Source: JAJFHI01 sp050633705 (GTDB taxonomy: Bacteria; Pseudomonadota; Alphaproteobacteria; Rhizobiales; Hyphomicrobiaceae). Taken from it: a stretch of 64,000 nt of DNA. Shown piece by piece: positions 27,330 to 36,673 of this stretch (position 1 is the stretch's first letter; every line of letters begins with the position of its first letter). Location of the stretch: NCBI GenBank assembly GCA_050633705.1, contig JBOEGZ010000012.1, positions 102,717 through 166,716 on the forward strand. Direction: 5' to 3'. Under the pieces are notes generated by a model. That model saw only the letters and a list, made by a program, of their open reading frames with translations, searched no databases and had not been told where the DNA came from. The translations under genes were made by a program, and so were the position numbers.

Positions 27330-28040
27330 TTAACCGGTGCATTTTGCATTCGGTCGCAACCAATTTTGGGCGAGCTTTTCTGAAAGTTCGTTCCAGGTCG
27401 CCATGATGTCTGCAGCATCGTCGAAGTTGGCGTAGGGCGCGGTGATAGATTCAGATTCCGCGGCGCTGTCCTCGATTGCGGCGGACGTGCCGTGGCGATT
27501 GGGATCTGATGCGGCATCTCGTGTCTTATTCGTAAATGTGGAAGACACCTTGTCAGGCTTTGCCTGCGTGTTCGAGGTGGAGTCGGTGGTGTCCATAGAA
27601 CTGTAGCTCGCAATGGCTTCTGACAGGCTTTCCAGCGTCAACGCGGAAACGTCTTGTGACGCACAGTTGGCTTCTGCAAGTGGCCATGCGATTGCGCGTG
27701 GAACACCGGCAGATATTAAGGTCATTGCCGCAGGCCATGTTGTTATCGCTGATGGGATCGCGGGGGAAGCGGCCCAGTTGAGTTTCGAACCTGGCTGCCA
27801 GGGATTAAACAACATGGGAAACGACGTGAATTCATCCGGCTTGCGCATCGAGGGTGGTGGAGGCTGATACCAAGATTTCGGTTTGTAGTCGTTGGTTGAT
27901 TCAGGCGTGGCAGCTTCTGCCCATGCGCGAATAGATTCAGCGGCAATATGGCTGTAGGTCGCGGTCGCGGCAGCAAAGTAGCCGAATGTCGCATCTGTCA
28001 TACTTTGTGCGAGGCGATCGCGTTTCTCTTTAGGCGGCAT
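27330..28040 (-). CDS. Uncharacterised Ser/Ala/Thr-rich protein
   Basis: I do not recognise this 236-residue protein. The N-terminal 40 residues are helical and well ordered in composition (RDRLAQSMTDATFGYFAAATATYSHIAAESIRAWAE). Then comes a Pro/Trp/Tyr-rich stretch with FNPWQPG, an Ala-rich section and a long polar tail (about 155-215) rich in Ser, Thr and Asp. The last 20 residues form another helix (MATWNELSEKLAQNWL). The helix-linker pattern recalls granule-associated proteins, but that is speculation. ATG 28040 has a GGA eight bases upstream; TTG 28052 is an alternative. Confidence 0.55.
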   Translation of the reverse strand: MPPKEKRDRLAQSMTDATFGYFAAATATYSHIAAESIRAWAEAATPESTNDYKPKSWYQPPPPSMRKPDEFTSFPMLFNPWQPGSKLNWAASPAIPSAITTWPAAMTLISAGVPRAIAWPLAEANCASQDVSALTLESLSEAIASYSSMDTTDSTSNTQAKPDKVSSTFTNKTRDAASDPNRHGTSAAIEDSAAESESITAPYANFDDAADIMATWNELSEKLAQNWLRPNAKCTG

Positions 28041-28113
28041 ATAAAATTCCAAGAGTTATTGCGAAGGAAATCCAATCAAAAAAGTGTAAGCCGGAATGCA
28101 AAAAATAAATTCC

Positions 28114-28131
28114 GCTCTCACAAGAAAGAGC
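28114..28131 (-). terminator. Weak hairpin upstream of the 27.3-kb gene
   Basis: GCTCT / AGAGC arms with an eight-base loop, followed on the minus strand by GGAATTTATTTTTT. It may end the transcript of the membrane-protein pair to its right. Confidence 0.35.
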
Positions 28132-28244
28132 AAAAGACTTACTTTATTCGTTCAATCAATAGCATAGATCGACGCAATTGGCACGCGATGGCGAACCCAT
28201 AGGATGCGTCACAACATGGGTCAGGCCGCCGGGTCCCGAAAAAT

Positions 28245-28973
28245 TCAAGATTCGGTGGGTTTGGAGCCACCTGCAACGGGTCGGTTTGTAATTGGAACAG
28301 ACGTTCCTCGATCCTTGTTGCCTTTGTGGTTCGGCGTGCCCCGATTGGAAGGCGGTGTTTGTTGTGACGAATTTTCGCTGCTGGCTTTTGGTGATGGCGG
28401 TGGTGTGGGAGATGCTTTGGGTTTGGGGTCGCTACGAATCTCTGTCGTTGCCTCGGAAGACTTTGGTGTTTTGAAACGTTTATGAAGTGGTGTCCTGCCG
28501 ACGGGCTTGTAGACAAATTCAGGATCAGCAATACGTCCACCGGCCCGGCGTCCAGCAAACAGCCAATAAGCAAACCCTGCGAGAAAGCCAGTTGTTAGGA
28601 ATGTGAGAATGGCATAGCCATTGATGATTGTCGGTTGGCCTCCCACCTCGCTGGCATATTGCAGCAACAGACCAAGGGCCGCGATAATCATGCCAGCGCC
28701 GGCGTAGTACAACCAATTTCGGATATGGGCCCATTCGCCAACCAAAGCGACCAACAAAACAAATGGTGCGGAGAAAATTGCTGAATGTGTCGCAACCCGC
28801 AGCGCCAACACAGTAAGTTCGGAAATTTTTTCCAGCAATGGAATGCCAGGCAGCTTGGCAAGTTCGAGTGGTGTTTCAATGAACAAAACGGTCACGACAC
28901 CAGCGATAAGACACGCCCAGATAAATCCGAATAAAACACGCAAACCTTTTCGCAAAAGACCTCTCCAGCCCAA
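28245..28973 (-). CDS. Membrane protein with four predicted segments and a basic, Pro-rich tail
   Basis: Unrecognised integral membrane protein of 242 residues. Hydrophobic segments lie at about 12-33, 50-85, 90-110 and 120-140. They are followed by AGRRAGGRIADPEF and a 90-residue cytosolic-looking tail rich in Pro, Ser and Lys. The segments LVGEWAHIRNWLYY and TGFLAGFAYWLFAGRRA closely match the next gene (LVGEIARIRSWIYY and AGFAGGGLYWLLAGRKA), so the two are tandem paralogues differing by this tail. It is probably in one transcript with rlmN. Confidence 0.75.
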   Translation of the reverse strand: MGWRGLLRKGLRVLFGFIWACLIAGVVTVLFIETPLELAKLPGIPLLEKISELTVLALRVATHSAIFSAPFVLLVALVGEWAHIRNWLYYAGAGMIIAALGLLLQYASEVGGQPTIINGYAILTFLTTGFLAGFAYWLFAGRRAGGRIADPEFVYKPVGRTPLHKRFKTPKSSEATTEIRSDPKPKASPTPPPSPKASSENSSQQTPPSNRGTPNHKGNKDRGTSVPITNRPVAGGSKPTES

Positions 28974-29035
28974 ACTCGTTCAATCCGTATATTAGCCTAT
29001 ATCGGCCAAGTTTAAGAGTTCAAACGAAAATGTCA

Positions 29036-29488
29036 CTAAGCCTTACGTCCGGCGAGCAACCAATAAAGCCCACCGCCTGCAAACCCAGCGGTTGCAAAAA
29101 TTGGCCAGGTGTTAGCAAACAGGCTCGGGGCTGTTGTTGTAACCTCGGGGGATGTTGATTGTGCGATGCCTGCCAATAAAGGGATTGCGACGACAGAAAT
29201 GCCGCCTGTCAAAACATAGTAAATCCACGATCTGATGCGTGCGATTTCGCCGACCAAGATGGCGAGAAGTGCTGGAATGATTGTTGCGCCCGACACTATC
29301 GTGAGACCAATTGCCCCCATATCCCAAAGTTTGAAGAGCTGGTCGGGGTCCTCGATAGTGTGGACTGGTCCGCCCAGTGACTGTGTGATGTGTTCAAGTC
29401 CCAATGTGAGCAATACGGCAATCACGATCAGGGCCGAGAGTATGAATGCGATTGGAATAACGATGATACGACCAATAGCATGCCACAT
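29036..29488 (-). CDS. Small four-segment membrane protein, paralogue of its neighbour
   Basis: A 150-residue hydrophobic protein with four likely membrane segments (about 7-30, 55-75, 82-105 and 125-146), ending in WLLAGRKA. Its start codon overlaps the rlmN stop (TAATG on the minus strand), which points to coupled translation. The shared motif (I/V)GE-x-A-x-IR-x-W-x-YY near the third segment defines the pair. Function is unknown. The order rlmN then membrane protein suggests an operon but not a role in RNA modification. Confidence 0.8.
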   Translation of the reverse strand: MWHAIGRIIVIPIAFILSALIVIAVLLTLGLEHITQSLGGPVHTIEDPDQLFKLWDMGAIGLTIVSGATIIPALLAILVGEIARIRSWIYYVLTGGISVVAIPLLAGIAQSTSPEVTTTAPSLFANTWPIFATAGFAGGGLYWLLAGRKA

Positions 29489-30705
29489 TAAATTGTCTCT
29501 TCGTTAGCGGACTTGGCGAGAGCGCTCGCACGCAGTTTGACACTTTCAGATTTGAGCTGTCCACATGCGGCGAAGATATCGCGCCCGCGTGGTGTGCGAA
29601 CCGGGCTTGCATAGCCAGCGCGATTCACGAGGTCTGCGAAACGCTCGATCTGATCCCAGTCCGAACATTCGTATTGCGTGCCCGGCCATGGGTTGAACGG
29701 TATCAAATTTATCTTTGCTGGAATTCCACTCAACAACCTGATCAATTCACGTGCGTCTGCCAGACTATCGTTGACGCCTTTCAGCATGACGTATTCGAAT
29801 GTAATGCGTTTGGCATTCGACAAGCTCGGGTAGTTTCGACAGGCCTTCAGCAACTCGGCGATCGGATACTTGCGGTTGATCGGCACCAGCACATCGCGCA
29901 AGTCGTCTCGGACCGCATGCAGTGAGATCGCCAACATCGTCCCGGTCTCTTCACCCCATCGAGCAATGTCCGGCACAACGCCGGACGTTGAAAGCGTGAT
30001 CCGTCTTTTTGAAAGCGATAATCCTTCGCCATCGGAAGCCATTGCCATGGCGTTTTTCACGTTTGCGAAATTATAAAGCGGCTCACCCATACCCATCAAA
30101 ACGATGTTGGTAATTTTGCGGTCACCTTCTGGAAGCAAGTGCTTGTCGCCTGGCGCTTCGGCTTCTGGCCAATCGCCGATGCGATCGCGCGCCAGCATGA
30201 TTTGTCCGACGATCTCTTGCGCAGTCAGGTTGCGCACCAACTTTTGTGTGCCGGTATGACAGAAGGTGCAAGCGAGCGTGCAGCCGACTTGGCTTGAAAC
30301 ACACAACGTGCCGCGATCCGCTTCCGGAATGTAGACGGTTTCAATTTCCGGAGCGTGGGCATCGCGTTCGTGTTTGGCTAATCGCAATAACCATTTGCGT
30401 GTGCCATCGACGGAGATTTGCTCTGAGACAATTTCCGGCCGTTCAAGCGAATAGGTCTCTTGCAGGCTCGCGCGTAGAGATTTCGAGACATCCGTCATTG
30501 TCTCGAATGACGTGACACCGCGCGTGTAAAGCCAACTATAGAGTTGCGCCACCCTCATACGCTGTTGTTTTGGCGCCACGCCGATGTTGGCCAGGGCATC
30601 TGTCAGACCCGCACGATCAAGCCCTGCCAAAGACGGCAGTTTCGGCGCGGTGTCGGGTATTTCGCCACGAGATGCCGTGTCAGCGGTTTTAAGCAGGGTG
30701 ACCAT
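29488..30705 (-). CDS. rlmN: Dual-specificity RNA methyltransferase RlmN
   Basis: Radical-SAM enzyme methylating C2 of A2503 in 23S rRNA and A37 in some tRNAs. It has the C-x3-C-x2-C cluster motif ([12 protein letters not shown]). The cysteine of LCVSSQ and the C-terminal [12 protein letters not shown] supply the two conserved Cys of the RlmN mechanism. [14 protein letters not shown] and [12 protein letters not shown] are also present. At 405 residues it is the alphaproteobacterial length with an N-terminal extension. It heads a transcript with two membrane-protein genes. Confidence 0.97.
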   Translation of the reverse strand: MVTLLKTADTASRGEIPDTAPKLPSLAGLDRAGLTDALANIGVAPKQQRMRVAQLYSWLYTRGVTSFETMTDVSKSLRASLQETYSLERPEIVSEQISVDGTRKWLLRLAKHERDAHAPEIETVYIPEADRGTLCVSSQVGCTLACTFCHTGTQKLVRNLTAQEIVGQIMLARDRIGDWPEAEAPGDKHLLPEGDRKITNIVLMGMGEPLYNFANVKNAMAMASDGEGLSLSKRRITLSTSGVVPDIARWGEETGTMLAISLHAVRDDLRDVLVPINRKYPIAELLKACRNYPSLSNAKRITFEYVMLKGVNDSLADARELIRLLSGIPAKINLIPFNPWPGTQYECSDWDQIERFADLVNRAGYASPVRTPRGRDIFAACGQLKSESVKLRASALAKSANEETI

Positions 30706-30799
30706 AGGTCGAGCTCGATACTGGGAACGGGTTAAAGTTGGATCTTGTGTAACGCTGTTTCAGCCAAGCGGAAAGGCTTTGATTGCGTCAAACAGCCCA

Positions 30800-32113
30800 T
30801 TACAAAATGAACTTCGACAAATCGGCGTCTTTTGCCAAGTCGCCGAGGCGTTCTTTCACGTAACTCGCGTCAATCGTTAACGTTTCACCGTCCCGGTCAG
30901 AAGCGTCGAACGAGACTTCATCCAGCACGCGCTCCATTACGGTTTGAAGGCGCCGAGCGCCGATGTTCTCGACCGTGTCATTGACGGAAACGGCGATGTC
31001 GGCAAGCGCATCAATGGCGTCTTCTGTGAACTCCAACGTCAGGCCTTCCGTGCCCATCAGTGCGATATACTGCTTGATCAGGCTGGCTTCAGGCTCTGTT
31101 AGGATGCGGCGGAAGTCTTCGCGCGTGAGCGGTTTCACAGCGACACGTATTGGCAAGCGGCCTTGCAGTTCGGGCAACAGATCCGAAGGCTTTGCGACGT
31201 GAAAGGCACCGGATGCAATAAACAATACGTGGTCGGTTTTTACCGGACCATATTTGGTGGCAACTGTTGTGCCCTCGATGAGTGGCAAGAGATCGCGCTG
31301 GACGCCTTCGCGTGAGACATCGCCGCCACCGCGCACGGCATCGGTTCGCGCACAAATTTTATCGATTTCGTCAAGGAATACGATACCGTTGTCTTCAACA
31401 GCTCGAATTGCATCGAGTTGAATTTGCTCATCGTCGATAAGTTTGTCGCTTTCTTCTGCGATTAGTAAATCAAAGCTGTCGGAGACTGTGACACGGCGTT
31501 GTTTCGTTCGACCGCCAAACGCCTTGCCCAACATATCGTTGATATTGATCGCGCCGATTGAGCCGCCGGGTTGACCGGGAATTTCAAACATCGGCATACC
31601 ACCACCGGTATCGGCGACTTCGATTTCGATTTCTTTGTCGTTGAGTTCGTTATTGCGCAGTTTTTTGCGAAACGCATCACGTGTTGTCGACTGGGCTCCA
31701 GGCCCCACCAAGGCATCGAGAACACGCTCTTCGGCGGCCGCTTCTGCTTTGACCTTGACGCTGCGCCGTTTGGCATCGCGCACCAAGCCAATGCCAACTT
31801 CAACAAGGTCGCGAATAATGCTTTCCACATCGCGACCGACATAACCAACTTCGGTGAATTTCGTTGCTTCGACTTTCAGAAAAGGCGCGGCAGCCAATTT
31901 CGCCAGGCGACGTGAAATTTCGGTTTTACCGACACCCGTTGGCCCGATCATCAAAATATTTTTTGGCAGAACTTCCTCGCGCATCTCACCTTCAAGCTGT
32001 TGGCGTCGCCAGCGGTTGCGCAAAGCAATAGCAACGGATCTTTTGGCATCAGCTTGGCCGATAATATATCGGTCGAGTTCGGATACGATTTCGCGGGGAG
32101 AGAAGTTGGTCAT
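30800..32113 (-). CDS. hslU: ATP-dependent protease ATPase subunit HslU
   Basis: AAA+ unfoldase that feeds substrates to HslV. Walker A is [10 protein letters not shown] near residue 60 and Walker [10 protein letters not shown] near 250, with an inserted I domain between them. The C-terminus ends in DLSKFIL, the tail known to insert between HslV subunits. The start at 32113 gives the family N-terminus [19 protein letters not shown]; the frame continues 66 codons upstream without homology. hslV lies 88 bases upstream on the same strand. Confidence 0.97.
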   Translation of the reverse strand: MTNFSPREIVSELDRYIIGQADAKRSVAIALRNRWRRQQLEGEMREEVLPKNILMIGPTGVGKTEISRRLAKLAAAPFLKVEATKFTEVGYVGRDVESIIRDLVEVGIGLVRDAKRRSVKVKAEAAAEERVLDALVGPGAQSTTRDAFRKKLRNNELNDKEIEIEVADTGGGMPMFEIPGQPGGSIGAININDMLGKAFGGRTKQRRVTVSDSFDLLIAEESDKLIDDEQIQLDAIRAVEDNGIVFLDEIDKICARTDAVRGGGDVSREGVQRDLLPLIEGTTVATKYGPVKTDHVLFIASGAFHVAKPSDLLPELQGRLPIRVAVKPLTREDFRRILTEPEASLIKQYIALMGTEGLTLEFTEDAIDALADIAVSVNDTVENIGARRLQTVMERVLDEVSFDASDRDGETLTIDASYVKERLGDLAKDADLSKFIL

Positions 32114-32201
32114 AAGCTCGTTTTTTGTTTGGTATGAGAATGAGTGTTGGCACAATAAGCGAATAAAGCCGCTTCTGGGTTTGTCGTTTTTTTGTTTTTC
32201 T

Positions 32202-32777
32202 TTAGTCAGCTTTTTTATTGTCGAGCGTTTCGACAACGAAGTTGTTGTTTGTGTAAACGCAAATGTCGGCTGCGATAGACATCGCTTTACGTGCGATTTC
32301 TTCGGCTTCAAGTGGTTGATCGAGCAAAGCGCGGGCTGCGGCTAACGCAAAGTTGCCGCCTGAGCCTATTCCCATCACGTGATCTTCTGGCTCCAAAACA
32401 TCGCCTGTGCCCGTTAGAACTAGCGTGGTGTCTGAATTTGCCACCAACATCATGGCTTCGAGACGGCGAAGATAGCGGTCGGTTCGCCAGTCTTTTGCAA
32501 GTTCAACAGCAGCGCGTGTGAGTTGGCCAGGGTATTGCTCCAGTTTTGCTTCCAGGCGCTCAAAAAGCGTGAAGGCATCAGCTGTTGCCCCAGCAAACCC
32601 TCCAATGACATCACCGCGCCCGAGTTGGCGGACTTTTCGAGCATTGGATTTGATAACGGTCTGGCCAAGGCTAACCTGGCCATCTCCAGCAATGACGACT
32701 TTATCGCCCTTACGGACAGTGAGAATGGTCGTAGCGTGCCAGGACGCGGGGGATTGGGCTGATTGATTTGAGGTCAT
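32202..32777 (-). CDS. hslV: ATP-dependent protease peptidase subunit HslV
   Basis: Proteasome-like peptidase of HslVU. After a 15-residue propeptide the mature N-terminal Thr is in [11 protein letters not shown], the usual cleavage context. [31 protein letters not shown] and the later [17 protein letters not shown] are family blocks. Length 191 is slightly longer than E. coli (176). It precedes hslU on the same strand. A sigma-32-like promoter lies 40-70 bases upstream. Confidence 0.97.
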   Translation of the reverse strand: MTSNQSAQSPASWHATTILTVRKGDKVVIAGDGQVSLGQTVIKSNARKVRQLGRGDVIGGFAGATADAFTLFERLEAKLEQYPGQLTRAAVELAKDWRTDRYLRRLEAMMLVANSDTTLVLTGTGDVLEPEDHVMGIGSGGNFALAAARALLDQPLEAEEIARKAMSIAADICVYTNNNFVVETLDNKKAD

Positions 32778-32818
32778 CGGGGCTCACGTTTGGTATATGC
32801 ATCATAGCCTGTCGGTCT

Positions 32819-32847
32819 ATGAGGGGGTTGGGCTGTTAGATATCAAG
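32819..32847 (-). promoter_or_regulatory. Candidate heat-shock (RpoH) promoter for hslVU
   Basis: On the minus strand CTTGATA (32847-32841) and CCCCTCAT (32826-32819) are separated by 14 bases, resembling the sigma-32 pattern CTTGAAA-N11-16-CCCCATNT. The start point would be about 35 bases before the hslV ATG. hslVU is a known sigma-32 target in E. coli. Confidence 0.4.
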
Positions 32848-32880
32848 GGTTAAAGATAGATACCAGCCGTCATGGGTGTG

Positions 32881-33033
32881 TCATTTGATGACTGGCGCCC
32901 TGTATGGCGACCAGGCTTTTTCTGGTCTGTTAGCCAGCAAGCTGATAAAGGCATAAATTGGTATAGGCACAATAATTGCCTGAATTGATGAAAAGGCCTG
33001 CCAGATATTTGTGTTCGCGTGAAACTGGGACAT
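32881..33033 (-). CDS. 50-residue single-pass membrane protein (small ORF)
   Basis: A short frame between hslV and hisB encodes 50 residues. It begins MSQFHANTNIWQAF, then has one hydrophobic segment (about 17-34, AIIVPIPIYAFISLL), and ends in a basic tail (NRPEKAWSPYRAPVIK). A near-perfect ribosome binding site (AGGAG) lies six bases before the ATG, the strongest evidence that it is translated. The topology (short N-terminus, one segment, positive C-terminus) suits a small inner-membrane protein. It lies 103 bases upstream of hslV, with the candidate heat-shock promoter between them. No family is recognised. Confidence 0.55.
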   Translation of the reverse strand: MSQFHANTNIWQAFSSIQAIIVPIPIYAFISLLANRPEKAWSPYRAPVIK

Positions 33034-33097
33034 GAATCACTCCTGCAACGAACTATCGATCCAACGAACTAAATAACTAAGTTAAGAGAGAACTTCA

Positions 33098-33694
33098 TTG
33101 AAGCGGCAAGCAACGATATCGCGCAAGACGAAGGAAACCGAGATCACGGCGACTGTCGATCTCGATGGTACTGGCGCTTATGACATCCAGACCGGTATTG
33201 GATTTCTCGATCACATGCTGGAACAACTGGCGCGCCATTCATTGATAGACATTACTTTGCGCGCCAAAGGCGACCTTCACATCGATCATCACCACACGAC
33301 GGAAGATTCTGGCATTGTGTTGGGGCAGGCAATTTTGCAAGCCATGGGCGACAAACAAGGTATTGGCCGATATGCCGATGTTCATCTTCCGATGGATGAA
33401 ACCCTGACGCGCGTGTGTGCCGATGTGTCTGGCCGGCCTTACCTGATTTGGCACGTTGAATTTCCACGAGATAAGGTCGGCGAACTGGATACAGAGCTGT
33501 TCCGAGAGTGGTTTCAGGCGTTTGCACAAAACGCTGGAATTACTTTACATATTGCCAATCTTTATGGGGAAAACAGCCACCATATTGCCGAGACATGCTA
33601 TAAAGGCCTGGCACGCGCTCTGCGTCAGGCACTTAGCCCGGATGCGCGCCAAGCTGGCCGTGTTCCTTCAACAAAAGGAACGTTGGCTGGATGA
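33098..33694 (+). CDS. hisB: Imidazoleglycerol-phosphate dehydratase
   Basis: Manganese-dependent dehydratase of histidine synthesis (monofunctional form). Metal-binding motifs HHTTEDSG and [17 protein letters not shown] are intact, as is the N-terminal [24 protein letters not shown]. The only fitting start is TTG at 33098, after an AAGAGAG. No ATG or GTG lies between it and conserved sequence. Length 198 is typical. It opens hisB-DUF2628-hisH; its stop overlaps the next start (ATGA). Confidence 0.96.
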   Translation: MKRQATISRKTKETEITATVDLDGTGAYDIQTGIGFLDHMLEQLARHSLIDITLRAKGDLHIDHHHTTEDSGIVLGQAILQAMGDKQGIGRYADVHLPMDETLTRVCADVSGRPYLIWHVEFPRDKVGELDTELFREWFQAFAQNAGITLHIANLYGENSHHIAETCYKGLARALRQALSPDARQAGRVPSTKGTLAG

Positions 33695-34272
33695 TTTTTG
33701 GTTTCGCCTTTAGAGCCTGGGACAGCTCCCGCATGGTCGCATACACGGTACATGAACAACCCCATCCGCCAATGGATCGTATCGATCGTGCGGAGGAGTT
33801 GGTGTTTGTCAAAGACGGATTTGTCTGGTCGGCTGCATTCTTTGCACCTGTTTGGATGATTGCGAACGGGCTGTGGCTGGTCTTTCTTGGCTACATTGCA
33901 TCTGTCGTTATTTTATCATCGGTATTGAGCCTGTTTGGGCTTGCAGGTCCCATTGCAGGGTTCGCATTCCTGGCCTTGCACGTTCTCATTGGCTTTGAGG
34001 CTGATACGATGAAGCGCTGGTCATTAGAACAGCGTGGCTGGTCCAACGTTGGTATGATTTCTGGACGCAATTTGCAGGAATGTGAACGTCACTTCTTTGA
34101 GAAGTGGCTGCAAACCCAACCCGTTTTACGCAATGACCGAACGCCGACGTCTGATCCTCAACCCCCTGCGTCAACGCTCTCCACTGTTGCTCAGGCAGAA
34201 GCATCAGTTTCGTCCCGTCCGACCAAGTCAAGGCGCAATTGGTTTTGGCCGTTTGGCGCTCAGAAGGCATAA
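33691..34272 (+). CDS. DUF2628 membrane protein
   Basis: Conserved membrane protein found between hisB and hisH in many alphaproteobacteria. TVHEQP near the start, [27 protein letters not shown], two or three hydrophobic segments (about 45-110) and a [17 protein letters not shown] block match DUF2628. The C-terminal 50 residues are polar, ending in [14 protein letters not shown] chose ATG 33691, which overlaps the hisB stop and has AAAAGGA upstream. ATG 33733 ([10 protein letters not shown]) better matches the family N-terminus and is a real alternative. Role unknown. Confidence 0.88.
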   Translation: MIFGFAFRAWDSSRMVAYTVHEQPHPPMDRIDRAEELVFVKDGFVWSAAFFAPVWMIANGLWLVFLGYIASVVILSSVLSLFGLAGPIAGFAFLALHVLIGFEADTMKRWSLEQRGWSNVGMISGRNLQECERHFFEKWLQTQPVLRNDRTPTSDPQPPASTLSTVAQAEASVSSRPTKSRRNWFWPFGAQKA

Positions 34273-34282
34273 AGCGTTTTAG

Positions 34283-34936
34283 ATGCAGCGTGTTGCAATC
34301 ATCGATTATGGTTCCGGCAATTTGCACTCGGCGGCAAAAGCGTTTGAGCGGGCTGCGCGCGAATGCGAAACACCAGCCGACATTGTTGTGACGCCAGACC
34401 CCGACGTCGTTCGCACCGCCGATCGTATCGTTTTGCCAGGCGTTGGCGCTTATGGTGACTGCAAAGCCGGCCTAGCAGCTATCGAAGGGATGATTGAAAC
34501 CATTGAAGATGTCGTGCGTCAAAAGGCACGGCCATTCCTTGGTATTTGTGTGGGCATGCAGTTGATGGCAAACCGCGGCCTTGAGTTTGGTGAAACTGAC
34601 GGATTTAGTTGGATTGCTGGTGATGTCGCGCCAATCAAGCCCAATGATGATGCTTTGAAAATTCCACACATGGGCTGGAATACATTGTCGGTTCTAAAGC
34701 CCCACGCTTTGCTTGATGGTATCGACACAGGTCCCAAGGGTTGGCACGCGTATTTCGTGCACTCTTTCCATCTCCAAGCCAAAGACGCTCAAGACGTGGT
34801 CGCAACGACAGATTACGGTGGTGCTATTACGGCGATGGTTGCCAAGGACAATATCGTTGGTACCCAGTTCCATCCGGAAAAAAGCCAAGCGTTGGGCTTG
34901 AAGCTTCTGGCGAACTTTTTGACCTGGTCGGTCTGA
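34283..34936 (+). CDS. hisH: Imidazole glycerol phosphate synthase subunit HisH
   Basis: Glutamine amidotransferase that supplies ammonia to HisF. The nucleophile is Cys in [11 protein letters not shown] (near residue 85), and the His/Glu pair is in [10 protein letters not shown] near the C-terminus. The N-terminal [11 protein letters not shown] and the HMGWN segment contacting HisF are present. Length 217 is normal. In relatives hisA and hisF follow directly; here they lie 4.3 and 5.6 kb downstream. Confidence 0.97.
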   Translation: MQRVAIIDYGSGNLHSAAKAFERAARECETPADIVVTPDPDVVRTADRIVLPGVGAYGDCKAGLAAIEGMIETIEDVVRQKARPFLGICVGMQLMANRGLEFGETDGFSWIAGDVAPIKPNDDALKIPHMGWNTLSVLKPHALLDGIDTGPKGWHAYFVHSFHLQAKDAQDVVATTDYGGAITAMVAKDNIVGTQFHPEKSQALGLKLLANFLTWSV

Positions 34937-35029
34937 AGCCGAAAACTCGTCTTTCTCGGACATCAACAAACGACCATCGACCGATTGCTGAAAATGCGAA
35001 CGGCCTCTTGACGCGCGCGAACTCTTGCT

Positions 35030-35053
35030 TTAATTAACCGGTAAGTTAATTAA
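35030..35053. promoter_or_regulatory. Inverted-repeat operator upstream of arsR-like gene
   Basis: TTAATTAAC and GTTAATTAA form a perfect 9-bp inverted repeat with a 6-base spacer, 20 bases before the ArsR-type start. A TTGACG (35008-35013) upstream could be the -35 box, so the palindrome would cover the -10 region. Autoregulation is likely but inferred. Confidence 0.5.
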
Positions 35054-35072
35054 ATAATAGGTTAAATAGAGT

Positions 35073-35420
35073 ATGCCAGCAGACCCTCTAAGTGCAACAT
35101 TTGCGGCACTGTCTGACCCGACACGTCGGGCTATTTTGGCTCGCTTGTCTGAAGGTCAGGCGTCTGTGACGGAGTTGGCAGAACCTTTCGATATGAGCCT
35201 TCCGGCCGTCTCAAAACACCTAAGTGTCTTACAGGGTGCAGGCTTGATCTTGCGTGGTCGCGAGGCGCAATGGCGACCATGTCGGCTGGAAGCTGGTCCC
35301 TTGCGTGATGTAGCAAAATGGCTCGAGTTCTATCGATGTTTCTGGGACGAAAGCTTTGATCGTCTGGATGACTATGTGACGGAATTACAGAAGGGAGGCT
35401 TGCCTGATGGAGAAGACTGA
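35073..35420 (+). CDS. ArsR family winged-helix repressor
   Basis: Small dimeric repressor (115 residues). The N-terminus LSATFAALSDPTRRAILARL and the recognition helix in FDMSLPAVSKHLSVLQGAGLI match the ArsR subgroup that is usually paired with an AHSA1-type gene. No metal-binding CxC is present, so metal sensing is unlikely. It overlaps the next gene by 14 bases. The two are a transferable cassette inserted after hisH, with a 9-bp inverted repeat at the promoter. Confidence 0.92.
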   Translation: MPADPLSATFAALSDPTRRAILARLSEGQASVTELAEPFDMSLPAVSKHLSVLQGAGLILRGREAQWRPCRLEAGPLRDVAKWLEFYRCFWDESFDRLDDYVTELQKGGLPDGED

Positions 35421-35877
35421 TCAGAGTGTTTCTGGAAATGACCTTGGGCTAACGATTGTTCGAGTATTTGATGCGCCGCGCGAACTGATGTTTCGTATGT
35501 GGTCCGAAAAAGCGCACATGACGCGTTGGTTTGGGCCCGATGATTCCACGATCGAAGATGCCGACATGGATTTTCGCGTTGGTGGCGCATGGCATTCTAC
35601 CTTGCGATCGCCTTCCGGTAACGTGCATCGCATGCAGGGAATTTATCGTGAAATCGTTGCGAATGAACGAATTGTGTTCACACATGCCTGGGTTCAGGAA
35701 GAAGGCGGGTTAGGTTGGGAAACGTTGGTCACGGTTACGTTTAGTGATGACGGCGGCAAGACGAAGTTAACGTTCCAACAAGGCGAATTCGAAACGATGA
35801 ATGCACGTGATATGCATGTTGATGGTTGGACGAAAACTCTCAATGGCCTTGAAGCTCATCTGGCAAAGCGAGATTGA
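35407..35877 (+). CDS. SRPBCC/AHSA1-domain protein
   Basis: START-like fold protein (156 residues) of the activator-of-Hsp90 ATPase type common next to ArsR genes. Family blocks: VRVFDAPRELMFRMWSEKAHMTRWFGP, DFRVGGAWHSTLRSPSG, the strand GIYREIVANERIVFTHAW and a terminal helix GWTKTLNGLEAHL. The ligand is unknown; these proteins may bind small hydrophobic molecules. Translation is coupled to the repressor gene by overlap. Confidence 0.92.
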   Translation: MEKTDQSVSGNDLGLTIVRVFDAPRELMFRMWSEKAHMTRWFGPDDSTIEDADMDFRVGGAWHSTLRSPSGNVHRMQGIYREIVANERIVFTHAWVQEEGGLGWETLVTVTFSDDGGKTKLTFQQGEFETMNARDMHVDGWTKTLNGLEAHLAKRD

Positions 35878-35892
35878 GTGAATCAATCTGAT

Positions 35893-36633
35893 CTAAAAAC
35901 TGTAGACGAAATCATTCAGCCATTTTGGTGTGTATTCCAATAACAGGGCTTCCCACTCTGTCATCAATCCTGTGATGATGAGCAAGCCGACACCAACCAA
36001 TAAAACGCCGAGCAATGGTTTGATCCAATTGCTGATCTTGGCCATCAGTTCTTTTCTATTTTGCATGGCACCACGCGTGCCAAACATCAGAGCGATCAAC
36101 GAAGTTGCCGTTCCGAGCGCGAATACGAACATTACCGTTGCAGCATGAGCCACACCTGTGCCCTTGGCGGCCAATGTTATCGCGGCACCAAGTGTTGGAC
36201 CGACGCACGGTGTCCAAACTGCGCCGAGCAACAAACCAAGTACGAGTTGTCCGGCAAGTGAATGAGGCGAAAATCCCGCGGTCCGATTGTTAAGGCTTGC
36301 CGTGGCGGCCTGTGCTGCAATGGCAAACCGTTGTTGCAATGTGCTCGACAGCAAAATGATGCCGAACAAGATCATTAATGCTGCTGCAAATTTACTGAAG
36401 CTGTCAGGTCGGATCTTTAACTCATATCCAAACAGATCGAAGCTTGTGAAACTCAATATGGCAATCAGCAAACCGAATGCTGTAAATGAGACAACGAGAC
36501 CGGCAGCAAGGGCGAGCGGACCATGTCGATGAGCATTGAGCGCGCCACCAAGTACGATTGGCAGCAATGGTAGAACGCATGGCGACAAAATCGTAACCAG
36601 GCCGGCAATGTAGGCCAGTAGAAAAGAGCTCAT
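35893..36633 (-). CDS. ccdA: CcdA-type thiol:disulfide transmembrane protein
   Basis: Six-segment inner-membrane protein that carries reducing power from cytoplasmic thioredoxin to the periplasm, for cytochrome c maturation or thiol repair. The redox cysteines are in LSPCVLPLLP (residue 19) and VWTPCVGPTLG (near 143), each in the typical Pro-Cys context. The upstream gene encodes a periplasmic thioredoxin-like partner, so the pair probably works together. It is convergent with the AHSA1 gene. Length 246 is usual. Confidence 0.9.
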   Translation of the reverse strand: MSSFLLAYIAGLVTILSPCVLPLLPIVLGGALNAHRHGPLALAAGLVVSFTAFGLLIAILSFTSFDLFGYELKIRPDSFSKFAAALMILFGIILLSSTLQQRFAIAAQAATASLNNRTAGFSPHSLAGQLVLGLLLGAVWTPCVGPTLGAAITLAAKGTGVAHAATVMFVFALGTATSLIALMFGTRGAMQNRKELMAKISNWIKPLLGVLLVGVGLLIITGLMTEWEALLLEYTPKWLNDFVYSF

Positions 36634-36673
36634 AATGTTTCAGATGCTGGTTGGTGGATGCGATATTAAGAAG

